Shown in pieces: positions 42,609 through 52,792 of a stretch of 64,000 nucleotides of DNA. Each line of letters begins with the position of its first letter. Position 1 is the stretch's first letter. Where the stretch lies: the NCBI RefSeq assembly GCF_000024865.1, contig NC_013595.1, forward strand, positions 9,796,001-9,860,000. The letters run 5' to 3'. Made by a program: the position numbers and the translations under genes. This stretch comes from Streptosporangium roseum DSM 43021. Its GTDB lineage: Bacteria > Actinomycetota > Actinomycetes > Streptosporangiales > Streptosporangiaceae. The notes beneath the pieces were generated by a model. The model ran no database searches, had not been told where the DNA came from, and saw only the letters and a program-made list of their open reading frames with translations.

Positions 42609-43081
42609 CCTCACAAGGCGAACACGCCGTCATCTGTGTCAATCAGGTCCACGAAATACCGCAGGCTTTCGACAAAGAAACCACCCCCTCGCTAGGCCGC
42701 GACGGCCACTGGCGACATACCCCCATGATCTGCGCGAGTCACCGGATTTGCCCGGGTTTTTCGCGTTTTTGGAACAGAATCACGGAGGGTGTCAGTACGG
42801 TTACCGAAATGCCGTGCCACTGACGGGCGAAAATCCCTTCCGGCGGCACGGGGCGTCCGGCCCTCGGCCGGAAAGGACCGGCGACTTTCGGAACACGGTG
42901 CGGAGCGGATCGGCCACAGTCGGTATGCCGGGAAGGATCCGCCCGGTCTCGGTATACCGCGTCGCGCCCGGAGTCCGGTCCCGCGGTTAATCCTTTTGAG
43001 CGCGTGGAGGCCACCGGTAAGCTAGTCGATTCGCTGCCTGATGACCACCACCTCCGTTTATCGAATGGGAGGCGCTTCCGC
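42609..43081. other. 473-bp intergenic region before helD
   Basis: No convincing gene. GC falls around 42640-42800. The segment 43004-43081 is open in the helD frame, but the strongest ribosome site (GGGAGG) points to GTG 43082, so this is probably a leader. Confidence 0.5.
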
Positions 43082-45100
43082 GTGCCCGCACATCAATTGG
43101 CCCCCGACATAACCGACGACCCGGCCGAGACCCTCGCCGCCGAACGCGAGCACCTGGCCGCCTCCAGGGCCGCGCTGCGCGCCATGCGCGAGCACGCCCA
43201 GTCCCTCTCCTCCGACGCCGCCGGAGACTGGGTCTCCCAGCAGATCCTGCAGGCGCTGCTGGACCAGCGGGTGGCGGCGCTCGCCGACCACTCCGGCACC
43301 CCGCTGTTCTTCGGCCGCCTCGACCGGGCCGTGGACGACGACCTTCCCGGCACCATCTACGTCGGGCGCAGGCACGTCCACGACGAGCGCAGCCGCCCCC
43401 TGGTGATCGACTGGCGGGCCCCGGTCTCGCGGGCCTTCTACCAGGCCAGCCCGTCCGATCCGATGGACGTCGCGCTCCGCCGCCGGTTCGGCTACCACGG
43501 CGGCGACCTGACCGCCTACGAGGACGAGCCGCTCGACCAGGGGGGCGCCCTGCAGCACAGCAGGATCCTCACCGAGGAGATCGAGCGGCCCCGCTCCGGT
43601 CCGATGCGCGACATCGTCGCCACCATCCAGCCCGACCAGGACGAGATCGTCCGCTCCGAACTGGGCCGGACCGTCTGCGTCCAGGGAGCCCCCGGCACCG
43701 GTAAGACCGCCGTCGGCCTGCACCGGGCGGCCTACCTGCTCTTCACCCACCGGGAGAAGCTCGCCCGCTCCGGCGTGATGATCGTCGGGCCCAACCGGGC
43801 CTTCCTGTCCTACATCTCCTCGGTGCTCCCCGCGCTGGGCGAGGTCAAGGTCGACCAGACCACGGTCGCCGGGATCCTGGGCGACCACTCGGCCCCCGAG
43901 GACCCCGCGGTCAGCGCGGTCAAGGGCGATGCGAGGATCGCGCCGGTGCTCAGGCGCGCCCTGTGGATGCACATCGTCAAGCCGACCGAGGGCGTGCTGT
44001 TCACCAAGGGCGTCAACCGCTACCGGGTGGCCGACCACGAGGTCCGCGAGGTCGTCGCGTCACTGCGCGGGACCACGCGTTACGGCCCCGGCCGGGCGGC
44101 TCTCGCCCAGCGGCTGGCCCACCTGGTGCTCGTCCGGATGGAGCAGCGCGGCGAGTCCCCCGACGACCGGGTCCAGGACGCGGTGGCCCGGTCCAAGCCG
44201 GTCAAGCAGCTCGTGGAGCAGGTCTGGCCCAAGCTGACCCCCCAGCAGGTGCTCCACCGGCTCTTCAGCGATCCCGAGTTCCTCGCCGCCGCGGCCAAGG
44301 ACGACCTCACCGCCGCGGAGCAGGCCATGCTCCTGTGGGCCAAGCCGGCGAAGTCCCACCGCTCCGCGAAGTGGTCGGCGGCCGACGGCGCGCTGATGGA
44401 CGAGCTCGGCGACCTGATCGAGCGGACCGCCCCGCTGGGACATCTGGTCGTGGACGAGGCCCAGGACCTGTCCGCGATGCAGTTGCGCGCCCTCGGCCGG
44501 CGCTGCCGTACCGGGTCTGCCACCGTGCTGGGCGACCTCGCCCAGGGCACGACTCCCTGGTCCGCCCGTTCCTGGGACGAGGTCCTCACCCACCTGGGCT
44601 TCGAGGACGGCGCGGTCACCGAGCTGACCCTCGGCTTCCGCGTCCCCCGCGAGGTGCTCGACTACGCCGCCAGGCTGCTGCCCGCCGTCGCCCCGGACCT
44701 GGCCGCGCCCCGGTCGCTCCGGCCCGGTGCGGGCTCCCTGTCGGTACGGCCCGCCACCGACCCGGCCGCGTCCCTGACGCAGGCGGTGCGGGAGGCGCTC
44801 TCCCGCGAGGGCTCGATCGGCGTCATCGTCCCGGACGCCTCGGTCGCGGCGGTGTCCGAGAGCCTGTCCCAGCTGGACCATCGTGTGCTGAGCCCCGACT
44901 CGGTGGAGGAGCACCGCCTCCTGGTCATCCCGGCGACCCTGGCCAAGGGCCTTGAGTACGACCACGTCATCGTGGTCGAGCCGGCCGACATCGTGGACGC
45001 CGAACCACGCGGCCTGGCCCGCCTCTACGTGGTCCTGACCCGCGCGGTCACCTCCCTGACCGTCCTGCACGCCAGGGAGCTCCCCGCCCTGCTCTGCTAA
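43082..45100 (+). CDS. HelD-like UvrD/Rep superfamily 1 ATPase
   Basis: A 672-residue protein. The N-terminal coiled coil (about 14-45, TLAAEREHLAASRAALRAMRE) is as in HelD, which inserts into RNA polymerase to release stalled or hibernating enzyme. Motif I is GAPGTGKTA (about 202), motif II is VVDEAQDLS (about 456), and motif IV-VI residues follow (TLGFRVPREVLDYA, LAKGLEYDHVIVVEP, LYVVLTRA). The start is GTG 43082 behind GGGAGG. Streptomycetes often have several HelD paralogues, which can also confer rifamycin resistance. It is followed 10 nt later by a GNAT gene. Confidence 0.9.
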   Translation: MPAHQLAPDITDDPAETLAAEREHLAASRAALRAMREHAQSLSSDAAGDWVSQQILQALLDQRVAALADHSGTPLFFGRLDRAVDDDLPGTIYVGRRHVHDERSRPLVIDWRAPVSRAFYQASPSDPMDVALRRRFGYHGGDLTAYEDEPLDQGGALQHSRILTEEIERPRSGPMRDIVATIQPDQDEIVRSELGRTVCVQGAPGTGKTAVGLHRAAYLLFTHREKLARSGVMIVGPNRAFLSYISSVLPALGEVKVDQTTVAGILGDHSAPEDPAVSAVKGDARIAPVLRRALWMHIVKPTEGVLFTKGVNRYRVADHEVREVVASLRGTTRYGPGRAALAQRLAHLVLVRMEQRGESPDDRVQDAVARSKPVKQLVEQVWPKLTPQQVLHRLFSDPEFLAAAAKDDLTAAEQAMLLWAKPAKSHRSAKWSAADGALMDELGDLIERTAPLGHLVVDEAQDLSAMQLRALGRRCRTGSATVLGDLAQGTTPWSARSWDEVLTHLGFEDGAVTELTLGFRVPREVLDYAARLLPAVAPDLAAPRSLRPGAGSLSVRPATDPAASLTQAVREALSREGSIGVIVPDASVAAVSESLSQLDHRVLSPDSVEEHRLLVIPATLAKGLEYDHVIVVEPADIVDAEPRGLARLYVVLTRAVTSLTVLHARELPALLC

Positions 45101-45110
45101 TTTCCGATTC

Positions 45111-45530
45111 ATGGAAATAACCGTGCGAAACGGACGGCTTGCGGACGTCGACGCGTTGCTGTCCTTCTGGATCGAGGCCGCCGAGGGGACCGACCGGCAC
45201 GACGATCCGGCCAAGGTGGTCGCGCTCGTCGAGCGCGACCCCGAGGCCGTCCTCATCGCCGAGATCGGCGGGGAGACGGTCGGCACGCTGATCGCCGGCT
45301 GGGACGGCTGGCGCGCCCATCTCTACCGGCTGGCCGTCGCCCCCGCCCGCCGCCGCCAGGGGGTCGGGACCGCCCTGATCCGGGCCGCGGAGGAGCGCTT
45401 CGCGAAATTCGGCGCGTTCCGCGCCGACGCCATGGTCCTCCATGACAATGTCCTGGCGCATCACGCCTGGAGCGCCGCCGGTTATGCACCGCAGCCCCAG
45501 TGGTCACGATGGGTCAAGGCACTGAGTTAG
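45111..45530 (+). CDS. GNAT-family N-acetyltransferase
   Basis: A 139-residue acyltransferase. The acetyl-CoA-binding signature is RLAVAPARRRQGVGTALIRAAEE (about 73-95), with a C-terminal beta bulge region (NVLAHHAWSAAGYAP). It starts 10 nt after the helD stop and is probably co-transcribed. Substrate unknown. Confidence 0.93.
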   Translation: MEITVRNGRLADVDALLSFWIEAAEGTDRHDDPAKVVALVERDPEAVLIAEIGGETVGTLIAGWDGWRAHLYRLAVAPARRRQGVGTALIRAAEERFAKFGAFRADAMVLHDNVLAHHAWSAAGYAPQPQWSRWVKALS

Positions 45531-45932
45531 GACCCGGGACCGGCCGTCCGGACTTCCGGAGAGGCCATGGCGGCCCCGACGGGAACGGCCTCTTTACAGC
45601 TCGCGGAGCACATGGAAAAGAATGCTGTTCGGTCGTTCGGCGCCTGATGAAACGGCGGTATTCGGCGGACAGGCGCTCGACGGTGGACGGCGACACGCGA
45701 CGGACAACGGCGTGATGACCGTGACGACATGCGCTCGACGGCCCCGCGCGGCCCATATCCGCACGCGCAGACAACCGCACGGCACCCATATCCGCAGGCG
45801 GCGGACAACCGCGCGGCACCCATGACGATCCGCCGCGAGCGACGGCACAGGGCCCACGCGGGCAGGAGACGGACGACCGCGCCGGCGCGCCCGGAGGCCG
45901 GCGGGCGCGGGAAGCGGAAGCCCGCGGACACG
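45531..45932. repeat. Intergenic stretch with degenerate ~34-nt repeats
   Basis: No gene is recognisable between the GNAT and groL genes. Around 45747-45835 a unit containing CCATATCCGCA..GACAACCGC occurs about two and a half times. The same region has scattered GGACGGCGAC-like words. Probably non-coding and in decay. Confidence 0.5.
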
Positions 45933-45970
45933 GAAAGAGGCGGCCCCGGCACCTCGGGGTCGCCTCTTTC
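45933..45970 (-). terminator. groL terminator
   Basis: Arms 45933-45948 and 45955-45970 pair over 16 bp with one G-U pair, around a 6-nt loop. It begins 18 nt beyond the groL stop. Confidence 0.88.
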
Positions 45971-45987
45971 TGTGAAAGCGCCTGGAC

Positions 45988-47613
<1,626 letters not shown>

Positions 47614-47723
47614 ACGGCTAGACCTCCCAAACGCAGGGTGGCTTGCACCGGATCGAGCCGACGCCCGCGACGGCATGTGGACCCGCGACTCCGTTCGGCG
47701 GGTCCCATCGTCTCGATCCAGGG

Positions 47724-47750
47724 TTGGCACTCTCCAACAGGGAGTGCCAA
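47724..47750. promoter_or_regulatory. CIRCE element 1 (HrcA operator)
   Basis: TTGGCACTC (47724-47732), N9, GAGTGCCAA (47742-47750): a perfect inverted repeat matching the CIRCE pattern TTAGCACTC-N9-GAGTGCTAA with one symmetric change. It lies 111 bp upstream of groL. Confidence 0.93.
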
Positions 47751-47758
47751 CGAACTGT

Positions 47759-47785
47759 TTAGCACTCTACCTTGCCGAGTGCAAG
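47759..47785. promoter_or_regulatory. CIRCE element 2 (HrcA operator)
   Basis: TTAGCACTC (47759-47767), N9, GAGTGCAAG (47777-47785). The left arm is exact consensus and the right arm has two changes. On the minus strand TTGCAC (a -35-like hexamer) and TAAACA 17 bp later overlap it, so HrcA would cover the promoter. Confidence 0.85.
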
Positions 47786-47840
47786 CCGTGACGCCCTGAC
47801 CTGCGTCCAGCTTAGAACGAGGGGCCGCGTTCAGAGCGAA

Positions 47841-47875
47841 GGCCCGGCCCACCGGTTGGAACGGCGGGCCGGGCC
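47841..47875. terminator. GC-rich hairpin between cspA and groL promoter
   Basis: Arms 47841-47854 and 47862-47875 pair over 14 bp with one G-U pair and a 7-nt loop. It lies 80 nt downstream of the cold-shock stop on the minus strand. Confidence 0.7.
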
Positions 47876-47954
47876 GACATGCAGGAAGATCCGCGCGGAC
47901 TGCGCTGCCACGGGAGCTTCCGGCATTTCCCGACGAATGGATGGAACGGTCGCG

Positions 47955-48155
47955 TCAGACCGCCCTGACGGATTCCGCCTGGGGGCCCTTCTGCCCCTGA
48001 GTGATCTCGAACTCGACCCGCTGGCCCTGCTCGAGTGCACGATAGCCATCCATCATGATCGCGGAGTAATGGACGAACACATCCTTACCACCGTCTACCG
48101 CGATGAAGCCGTAGCCCTTGTCCGCGTTGAACCATTTGACGGTGCCTTGCGCCAC
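47955..48155 (-). CDS. Cold-shock protein CspA family
   Basis: A 66-residue OB-fold RNA/DNA-binding protein: GTVKWFNADKGYGFIAVDGG (RNP1) and DVFVHYSAI (RNP2). Standard CspA length. A long leader (48156-48400) precedes it, as usual for cold-shock mRNAs that fold differently at low temperature. Between groL and the CysO-like gene, the streptomycete-type arrangement. Confidence 0.96.
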   Translation of the reverse strand: MAQGTVKWFNADKGYGFIAVDGGKDVFVHYSAIMMDGYRALEQGQRVEFEITQGQKGPQAESVRAV

Positions 48156-48408
48156 TTCCGACTCCTCTTACTGGACTTGAGGACATCGCCCATTCCTCGC
48201 GCGAAGTCCGCAATCTCCGAGGCGTAGACATCGCCTACGTCGATCGTTCTCGACCATACCTGTGGGACACCGTAGGGCAACAGAGTCAATCTGAGAACTA
48301 CCGCTTTACGTACGCATTCAGGGCCGGGGACGAGTTTTGACGGTGCGATTAATTGGTTAAAAATTGCATCATATCTCGTGGCACAGATATGAGCTGACGT
48401 CACAAAAC
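48156..48408 (-). promoter_or_regulatory. Long leader/promoter region of the cold-shock gene
   Basis: A 250-bp region without a gene. It includes an AT-rich patch around 48345-48390 (ATTAATTGGTTAAAAATTGC) likely to hold the promoter. The ribosome site (GAGGAG near 48163-48168) is close to the start. No known riboswitch is recognised here. Confidence 0.45.
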
Positions 48409-48449
48409 ACGACACCCGCACGCGGTCAGGCCGCGCGCGGGTGTCGTGG
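48409..48449 (-). terminator. Rho-independent terminator of the thrC-like/CysO-like operon
   Basis: CACGACACCCGC (48409-48420) pairs with GCGGGTGTCGTG (48438-48449); the inner CGCGG/CCGCG extends the stem. On the minus strand a TTTTG tract follows. It begins 25 nt after the CysO-like stop. Confidence 0.85.
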
Positions 48450-48473
48450 AGAGGCGGTGTGGGCGCCGGGGGA

Positions 48474-48749
48474 TCAGCCCCCCGCGACCGCCGGGATGAT
48501 GGAGACCTGAACGCCGGACGGCGTGGCGGTGTCAAGGTTGTCCACGAAACGGACGTCCTCATCTCCGACGTAGACGTTGACAAAACGGCGAATCTTGCCC
48601 GTTTCATCAAGAATGCGCGCACCGATGCCGGGGAAGTCGGCGTCGAGCTTCTGCAGAACATCCCGCAGGGTCTCGCCCTCTCCGGTCACCTCGGCGGAGC
48701 CGTCGGTGTAGGTCCGGAGAATCGTCGGAATCCGCACAGAAACGCTCAT
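48474..48749 (-). CDS. CysO/MoaD-like sulfur-carrier protein
   Basis: A 91-residue ubiquitin-fold sulfur carrier: VSVRIPTILRTYTDG, RRFVNVYVGDEDVRF, VSIIPAVAGG with the C-terminal Gly-Gly that is activated to a thiocarboxylate. The pattern is that of mycobacterial CysO (PTILR, FVNxYVxDEDVRF, PAVAGG), not ThiS or MoaD proper. It starts 23 nt after the thrC-like stop, in one operon under the SAM-I riboswitch. In the mycobacterial cysteine route CysO donates sulfur to a PLP enzyme acting on O-phosphoserine; by analogy this copy may donate sulfur to the neighbouring PLP enzyme. Confidence 0.9.
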   Translation of the reverse strand: MSVSVRIPTILRTYTDGSAEVTGEGETLRDVLQKLDADFPGIGARILDETGKIRRFVNVYVGDEDVRFVDNLDTATPSGVQVSIIPAVAGG

Positions 48750-48772
48750 AATTCAGTACCTTTCACGAGTTT

Positions 48773-50062
48773 CTAGGCGATAGCCGTACGGAAAGCGTCA
48801 AGAGACGGCCGGATGACGGCGGTGGGGCGAGCGTGGTCCGCCACGGCGTCGAGGGTCTTGAGCCCGTCGCCGGTGTTGAGGACCACGGTCTCGGCCTCCG
48901 GGTCGAGCTTTCCCTCGGCGACCAGCTTGCGCAGCACGCCGACGGTGACGCCGCCCGCGGTCTCGGCGAAGATCCCCTCGGTCCTGGCCAGCAGCCGGAT
49001 CGCGTCGACGACCTCGGCGTCGGTGACGTCCTCCACCGCGCCGCCGGTGCGCCGGGCGATGTCCAGCACGTAGGGGCCGTCGGCCGGGTTGCCGATCGCC
49101 AGCGACTTGGCGATGGTGTCCGGCTTGACCGGCCTGATCACGTCGTGGCCGGCCTTGTAGGCGGCGGAGACCGGGGAGCACCCCTCGGCCTGGGCGGCGA
49201 AGATCTTGTAGGGCCTGTCCTCGACGAGCCCGAGCGCGATCAGCTCCTTGAACGCCTTGTCGATCTTCGTGAGCTGCGAGCCGGACGCGACCGGGATGAC
49301 GATCTGGTCGGGGATGCGCCAGCCGAGCTGCTCGGCGATCTCGTAGGCCAGGGTCTTGGAGCCCTCGGCGTAGTAGGGCCGGAGGTTGACGTTGACGAAG
49401 CCCCACTTGTCGCCCAGCTCGTCGCCGATGAGCTCGGAGCAGAAGCGGTTCACGTCGTCGTAGGTGCCCTCGATGCCGACGAGCTTGCCGCCGTACACCG
49501 AGGCCATGACGATCTTGGCCTCCTCCAGGTCCGCGGGGATGAACACGCAGGCGTCCAGACCGGCCCGGGCGGCGGCCGCGGTCACCGCGCCGGCCAGGTT
49601 GCCGGTGGAGGAGCAGGAGAGGGTGTGGAAACCGAAGTTGCGGGCCGCCTCGACGGCAATGGCCACCACGCGGTCCTTGAAGGAGTGCGTGGGGTTGCCG
49701 GAGTCGTCCTTCACGTGCAGGGAGCGGATGCCCAGCTCGCGGGCGAGGTTGTCGGCCTTGACCAGCTTGGTCCAGCCGGGCGCCATGTTGGGCTTGGCCG
49801 CCACGTCCGCCGGGACGGGCAGCAGCGAGCGGTAACGCCAGATGTTCGTCGGCCCCTCGGCGATCTGCTCCCGGGTCACCCGTCCGAAGTCGTAGGCGAT
49901 CTCGAGAGGCCCGAAACACTCGATACAGGCGAAGTTGGGGCCGAGGTCGTAGCGGGCGCCGCATTCGCGACAGGACAGGGCTGCGGCGGGACCGAAGGGC
50001 TTGCTCCGCGCGTCTTCGACGCGGCCGAGCGAGGTGGTGGTTTCAGTGCTTGCGAGCGCCAT
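48773..50062 (-). CDS. thrC: Threonine synthase-family PLP enzyme (possible homocysteine-forming, MetM-like)
   Basis: A 429-residue fold-type II PLP enzyme. An N-terminal zinc ribbon (Cys31, Cys34, Cys46, Cys49 in CRECG..CIECF), the PLP Lys129 in NPTHSFKDR, and the phosphate-binding SSTGNLAGAV are seen. By sequence it is threonine synthase, which acts on O-phosphohomoserine. The context argues otherwise: a SAM-I riboswitch directly precedes it and a CysO-like carrier follows. Both fit replacement of the phosphate by carrier-borne sulfur to give homocysteine. I recall a report of such a pair in Streptomyces (MetM/MetO) but cannot check it here. ATG 50062 lies 16 nt after the aptamer. Confidence 0.88.
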   Translation of the reverse strand: MALASTETTTSLGRVEDARSKPFGPAAALSCRECGARYDLGPNFACIECFGPLEIAYDFGRVTREQIAEGPTNIWRYRSLLPVPADVAAKPNMAPGWTKLVKADNLARELGIRSLHVKDDSGNPTHSFKDRVVAIAVEAARNFGFHTLSCSSTGNLAGAVTAAAARAGLDACVFIPADLEEAKIVMASVYGGKLVGIEGTYDDVNRFCSELIGDELGDKWGFVNVNLRPYYAEGSKTLAYEIAEQLGWRIPDQIVIPVASGSQLTKIDKAFKELIALGLVEDRPYKIFAAQAEGCSPVSAAYKAGHDVIRPVKPDTIAKSLAIGNPADGPYVLDIARRTGGAVEDVTDAEVVDAIRLLARTEGIFAETAGGVTVGVLRKLVAEGKLDPEAETVVLNTGDGLKTLDAVADHARPTAVIRPSLDAFRTAIA

Positions 50063-50078
50063 GAAGCGAGGCCTTTCC

Positions 50079-50217
50079 CTCATCTTCGTCTGCGACCACC
50101 CTGGTCACAGACCGGAATTGGCACCTGTCCCGGCCGACCTCGTCAGAAAAACGAGTCTTGAACCGGGAGGGTTGCCGGGGCTTCGCAGGGCCGGTCCCTC
50201 CACCCCTCTGGATGAGC
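50079..50217 (-). ncRNA. SAM-I (S-box) riboswitch upstream of the thrC-like gene
   Basis: On the minus strand the P1 arms CTCATC (50211-50216) and GATGAG (50079-50084) enclose the S-box core: CAGAGGGGTGGAGGGACCGG, then CCCTGCGAAGCCCCGGCAAC, a P3 hairpin, and GGTGCCAATTCCGGTC. These match the conserved SAM-I blocks (GGUGGAGGGACnGGCCC, GCAACC, GGUGCnAAUUCC). The 3' strand of P1 is followed at once by GGAAAGG, the ribosome site of the gene at 50062. Control is therefore probably at translation, by trapping that site when SAM is bound. Confidence 0.93.
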
Positions 50218-50258
50218 AAATATTCAGTTATGAACCTGACGAGCAGGTCTTACGCACT

Positions 50259-50837
50259 CTACCTCGCCTTGCGGTCATCCTGACCAGGTGTCTCACTCCG
50301 CGAGATGTAGCGTGTTACCTGTCGGACAGCCTCGCCGGGGTCGTCGGCCGTGAAACGCACCGCCCGCACCCGTCCGAACCCGCTCACCTCGTACGGCTCG
50401 CGCAGCCGTACGACCAGGTTCGTCATCCCGCCGACCTCGACCGAGAGCGTCCCCCCCACCATCTCGGCAAGCTTGCTCTGCCCCTTGCTCACCCGCTCCG
50501 CACGGACCGACTCGATCAGCCGGACCGGGATCACGACGTCCAGGAGGCCGCCGAACCGGATCCGCAGCCGCTCGCCGTCCACGGCGTGGGGATAGACCCA
50601 CAGCGAGGCGATGAAACCGAGGCTCCAGACCGCGGCGGCCACCATCAGCGCCAGATGCGCCCACCGGGCCCACGCCCAGGGCAGCAGGTGATGGACCACC
50701 ACCAGCTCCAGCGGCGACGTCACCACCATCGCCCACAGGACCACGCGCAGCCCCCGGTCGTAACCGATCGCCGCGCCGTCCTCCGGAACGTCCACCCGCC
50801 GCCGGACCGCCGGCCACAGTGCCGAGATCGCCTTCAT
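50259..50837 (-). CDS. Membrane protein with PH-like domain
   Basis: A 192-residue protein. Two membrane helices are at about 28-50 and 58-82 (LRVVLWAMVVTSPLELVVVHHLLPWAW, ALMVAAAVWSLGFIASLWVYP). They are followed by a bacterial PH-like beta domain (ERLRIRFGGLLDVVIPVRLIESVRAERV, SVEVGGMTNLVVRLREP). Conserved in actinomycetes with unknown function. Upstream of, and on the same strand as, the riboswitch operon. Confidence 0.85.
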   Translation of the reverse strand: MKAISALWPAVRRRVDVPEDGAAIGYDRGLRVVLWAMVVTSPLELVVVHHLLPWAWARWAHLALMVAAAVWSLGFIASLWVYPHAVDGERLRIRFGGLLDVVIPVRLIESVRAERVSKGQSKLAEMVGGTLSVEVGGMTNLVVRLREPYEVSGFGRVRAVRFTADDPGEAVRQVTRYISRSETPGQDDRKAR

Positions 50838-51022
50838 GGCCCGAGTGAAGCGGTTGACGCTACGGCAAGGTCAAGTGGTCACCGCCGTACGTCCCTGCCG
50901 CGGGCGGGCGGAGCCCCCGCCAGGCTCACGATCGCCCGCCCGGCGGGAGCCCCGTCCTCCCTCGGACCTTCACCTTGGAGGCACGGCTTGGAGGCGCGGC
51001 GGAAGAGGGGGCCGGGAGCGGG

Positions 51023-52591
51023 TTACGGTGCCTTGTACTTCAGGGTGTAGGGGCTGGAGCCGTTCGCCGAGACCACGCGGTAGCGGTAATAGCCGGGCGT
51101 GCCGGTGTAGCTGATCTTCTCGTCGGGGCTCGGGCTGTCGGCGGTGGCGACGACGCTCCAGTTACGGCCGTTCCACTTCTGGAGGTAGAGATCGAAATCG
51201 ACGCCGTCGTTGGCGTCCAGGCAGCCGGCGTGCACACCGGTGACGGTCGAGCGGTAGTAGCGGTTGTTCGGCTGGTAGACGGACTGCCCGCTCTTCAGCG
51301 TGCCGGTGACGCTCTGCGGATAGCCGGTGCAGGTGCCCGTGCCCGGCGGAGTGCCGGTGCCGGGCGGAGTGCCCGTGCCGGGCGGCGTACTCGTGCCCGG
51401 GGGCGTACTCGTGCCCGGCGGGGTGGTGGCGTCGGTCACCAGGGTCAGGCCGTAGGTCGCGAGGATCTCCCCGATCGGCTGGAAGTAGGTGACCCCGCCG
51501 GAGGTGCAGTCGCCGGAGCCACCGGAGGTGACGCCCTGCGCCTGGTCGATGGCGATGAACGAGCCACCGGAGTCGCCCGGCTCGGCGCAGACGGTGGTGC
51601 GGGTCACCTCGGAGACCGTGCCCTGCGGGTAGGTGACGCTGGTGTCACGCTGCTGGATGGTGCCGCAGTGCCAGCCGGTGGTGGAGCCGGACCGGCAGAC
51701 CGAGGCCCCCTCGACCGCCACCCTGGAGCCGGCGACGGTCACGGTGCCGCCGCTGCCGTTCTTCACCAGCGGCTTGGGCGTCCAGTCGCCGTTCACCGCC
51801 ACCCAGGCATAGTCGCTGCCCGGGAAGCTCGACCCCTCGAAGACGCCCTGGGCGGCCCGGTTGACGCCGGTGGTGGTGGCACCGACCTTGCCGCAGTGCC
51901 CGGCGCTGACGAAGCCCTTCTGGGCCCCGCGGGTCACCGAGAAGCCGACCGAGCAGCGGCTCGCGCTGCCGATGTAGTAAGCCTCCCCGCCCACCACGTC
52001 GCCGAGGGGGCGAGGTTGCTCGTCGGACGACACCACCCGGACCGCGACCGGGTCCACACCGGCGTTCTCCAGGATGTTCGTGGTCGTCGTGACCGCCGTG
52101 GAGAGGACGACGACCTTGTTGATCTTCGTGTCGATGTAGCGCACGCTCCCTGTCTCCTGGCGGGTGGGCAGCGCCTGGTCGATGTGCTTCTTGACCGCCT
52201 GGAGGTCCGACAGCGACCGGGTGACAATCTCGGCACGGGCGCCCGCGGCGACGATCAAGGCGATGTCGGCGGGGCTGGTGGTGGCCACCACCAGGGTCTG
52301 CGCGACGCTTCCCGCGAACCAGGCGCCGCCGAACCGGCTGCCGAGCTGCCCGCGTAGCCGCTCCTCGATCGGTGTCATGCGGGCCTCGTTGCGCAGACGG
52401 GTCTCGGCCTCCTCTCTGGTGAGTCCGAGGTCGCGCTGGAGTGCTTCGATCATGCCCGGCGGCGGTTTTCTCGCGGCCGCGACCGCTTGGGCCTCCGCTG
52501 TCCGGGCCTGGGCGACAGCCGGGGCGGCCGTCAGCGTGAGCACGGTGATCGTCAGAACGCATCCCGTGGTGATGGCGTGTCTGCTGGGCAT
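51023..52591 (-). CDS. Secreted S1E serine protease 1 (alpha-lytic type, PPC-like tail)
   Basis: A 522-residue preproenzyme: signal peptide about 1-28, alpha-lytic-type prodomain about 40-195 (LQRDLGLTREEAETRL), chymotrypsin-fold domain about 200-395 with His232 (SAGHCGK), Asp in GSDYAW and Ser341 (EPGDSGG). A Thr/Pro/Gly linker is built of five PPGTST/PPGTGT units, and a C-terminal PPC-like beta domain follows (VDFDLYLQKWNGRNW). Active protease is expected after secretion and autocatalytic removal of the prodomain. It is the most divergent of the five tandem copies and has the longest linker. The start has GAGGAG upstream. Streptogrisin-like enzymes are the nearest known group. Confidence 0.94.
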   Translation of the reverse strand: MPSRHAITTGCVLTITVLTLTAAPAVAQARTAEAQAVAAARKPPPGMIEALQRDLGLTREEAETRLRNEARMTPIEERLRGQLGSRFGGAWFAGSVAQTLVVATTSPADIALIVAAGARAEIVTRSLSDLQAVKKHIDQALPTRQETGSVRYIDTKINKVVVLSTAVTTTTNILENAGVDPVAVRVVSSDEQPRPLGDVVGGEAYYIGSASRCSVGFSVTRGAQKGFVSAGHCGKVGATTTGVNRAAQGVFEGSSFPGSDYAWVAVNGDWTPKPLVKNGSGGTVTVAGSRVAVEGASVCRSGSTTGWHCGTIQQRDTSVTYPQGTVSEVTRTTVCAEPGDSGGSFIAIDQAQGVTSGGSGDCTSGGVTYFQPIGEILATYGLTLVTDATTPPGTSTPPGTSTPPGTGTPPGTGTPPGTGTCTGYPQSVTGTLKSGQSVYQPNNRYYRSTVTGVHAGCLDANDGVDFDLYLQKWNGRNWSVVATADSPSPDEKISYTGTPGYYRYRVVSANGSSPYTLKYKAP

Positions 52592-52792
52592 GGATCTCTC
52601 CTCGACCTCGGCTTTTCAAGCGTGAGGGGGGAGCGTGCCTCGCATCACAGACTGATCATGCGATGTGGGCAACGCCACCTTAATCCAGCCGTTACCGGTC
52701 AAGGCCGCAAAAGCCCCGCGCCACGCGGACGACGATTTCGAACGAGGTCCACCAGCGCTTCCGGCCTCCCGCGGTGGGGGTCCGGAAACGGA

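Noticed and set aside
43004..43081. GTG 43004 as helD start
   Set aside because: It has no ribosome site; GTG 43082 has GGGAGG 9 nt upstream and gives the HelD-like N-terminus.
45531..45932. Short frames on both strands between GNAT and groL
   Set aside because: All are Arg/Pro/His-rich, without ribosome sites or recognisable blocks, and are created by the local degenerate repeats.
50085..50290. T-box or threonine attenuator before the thrC-like gene
   Set aside because: No T-box core sequence or run of Thr codons; the conserved blocks are those of a SAM-I aptamer.
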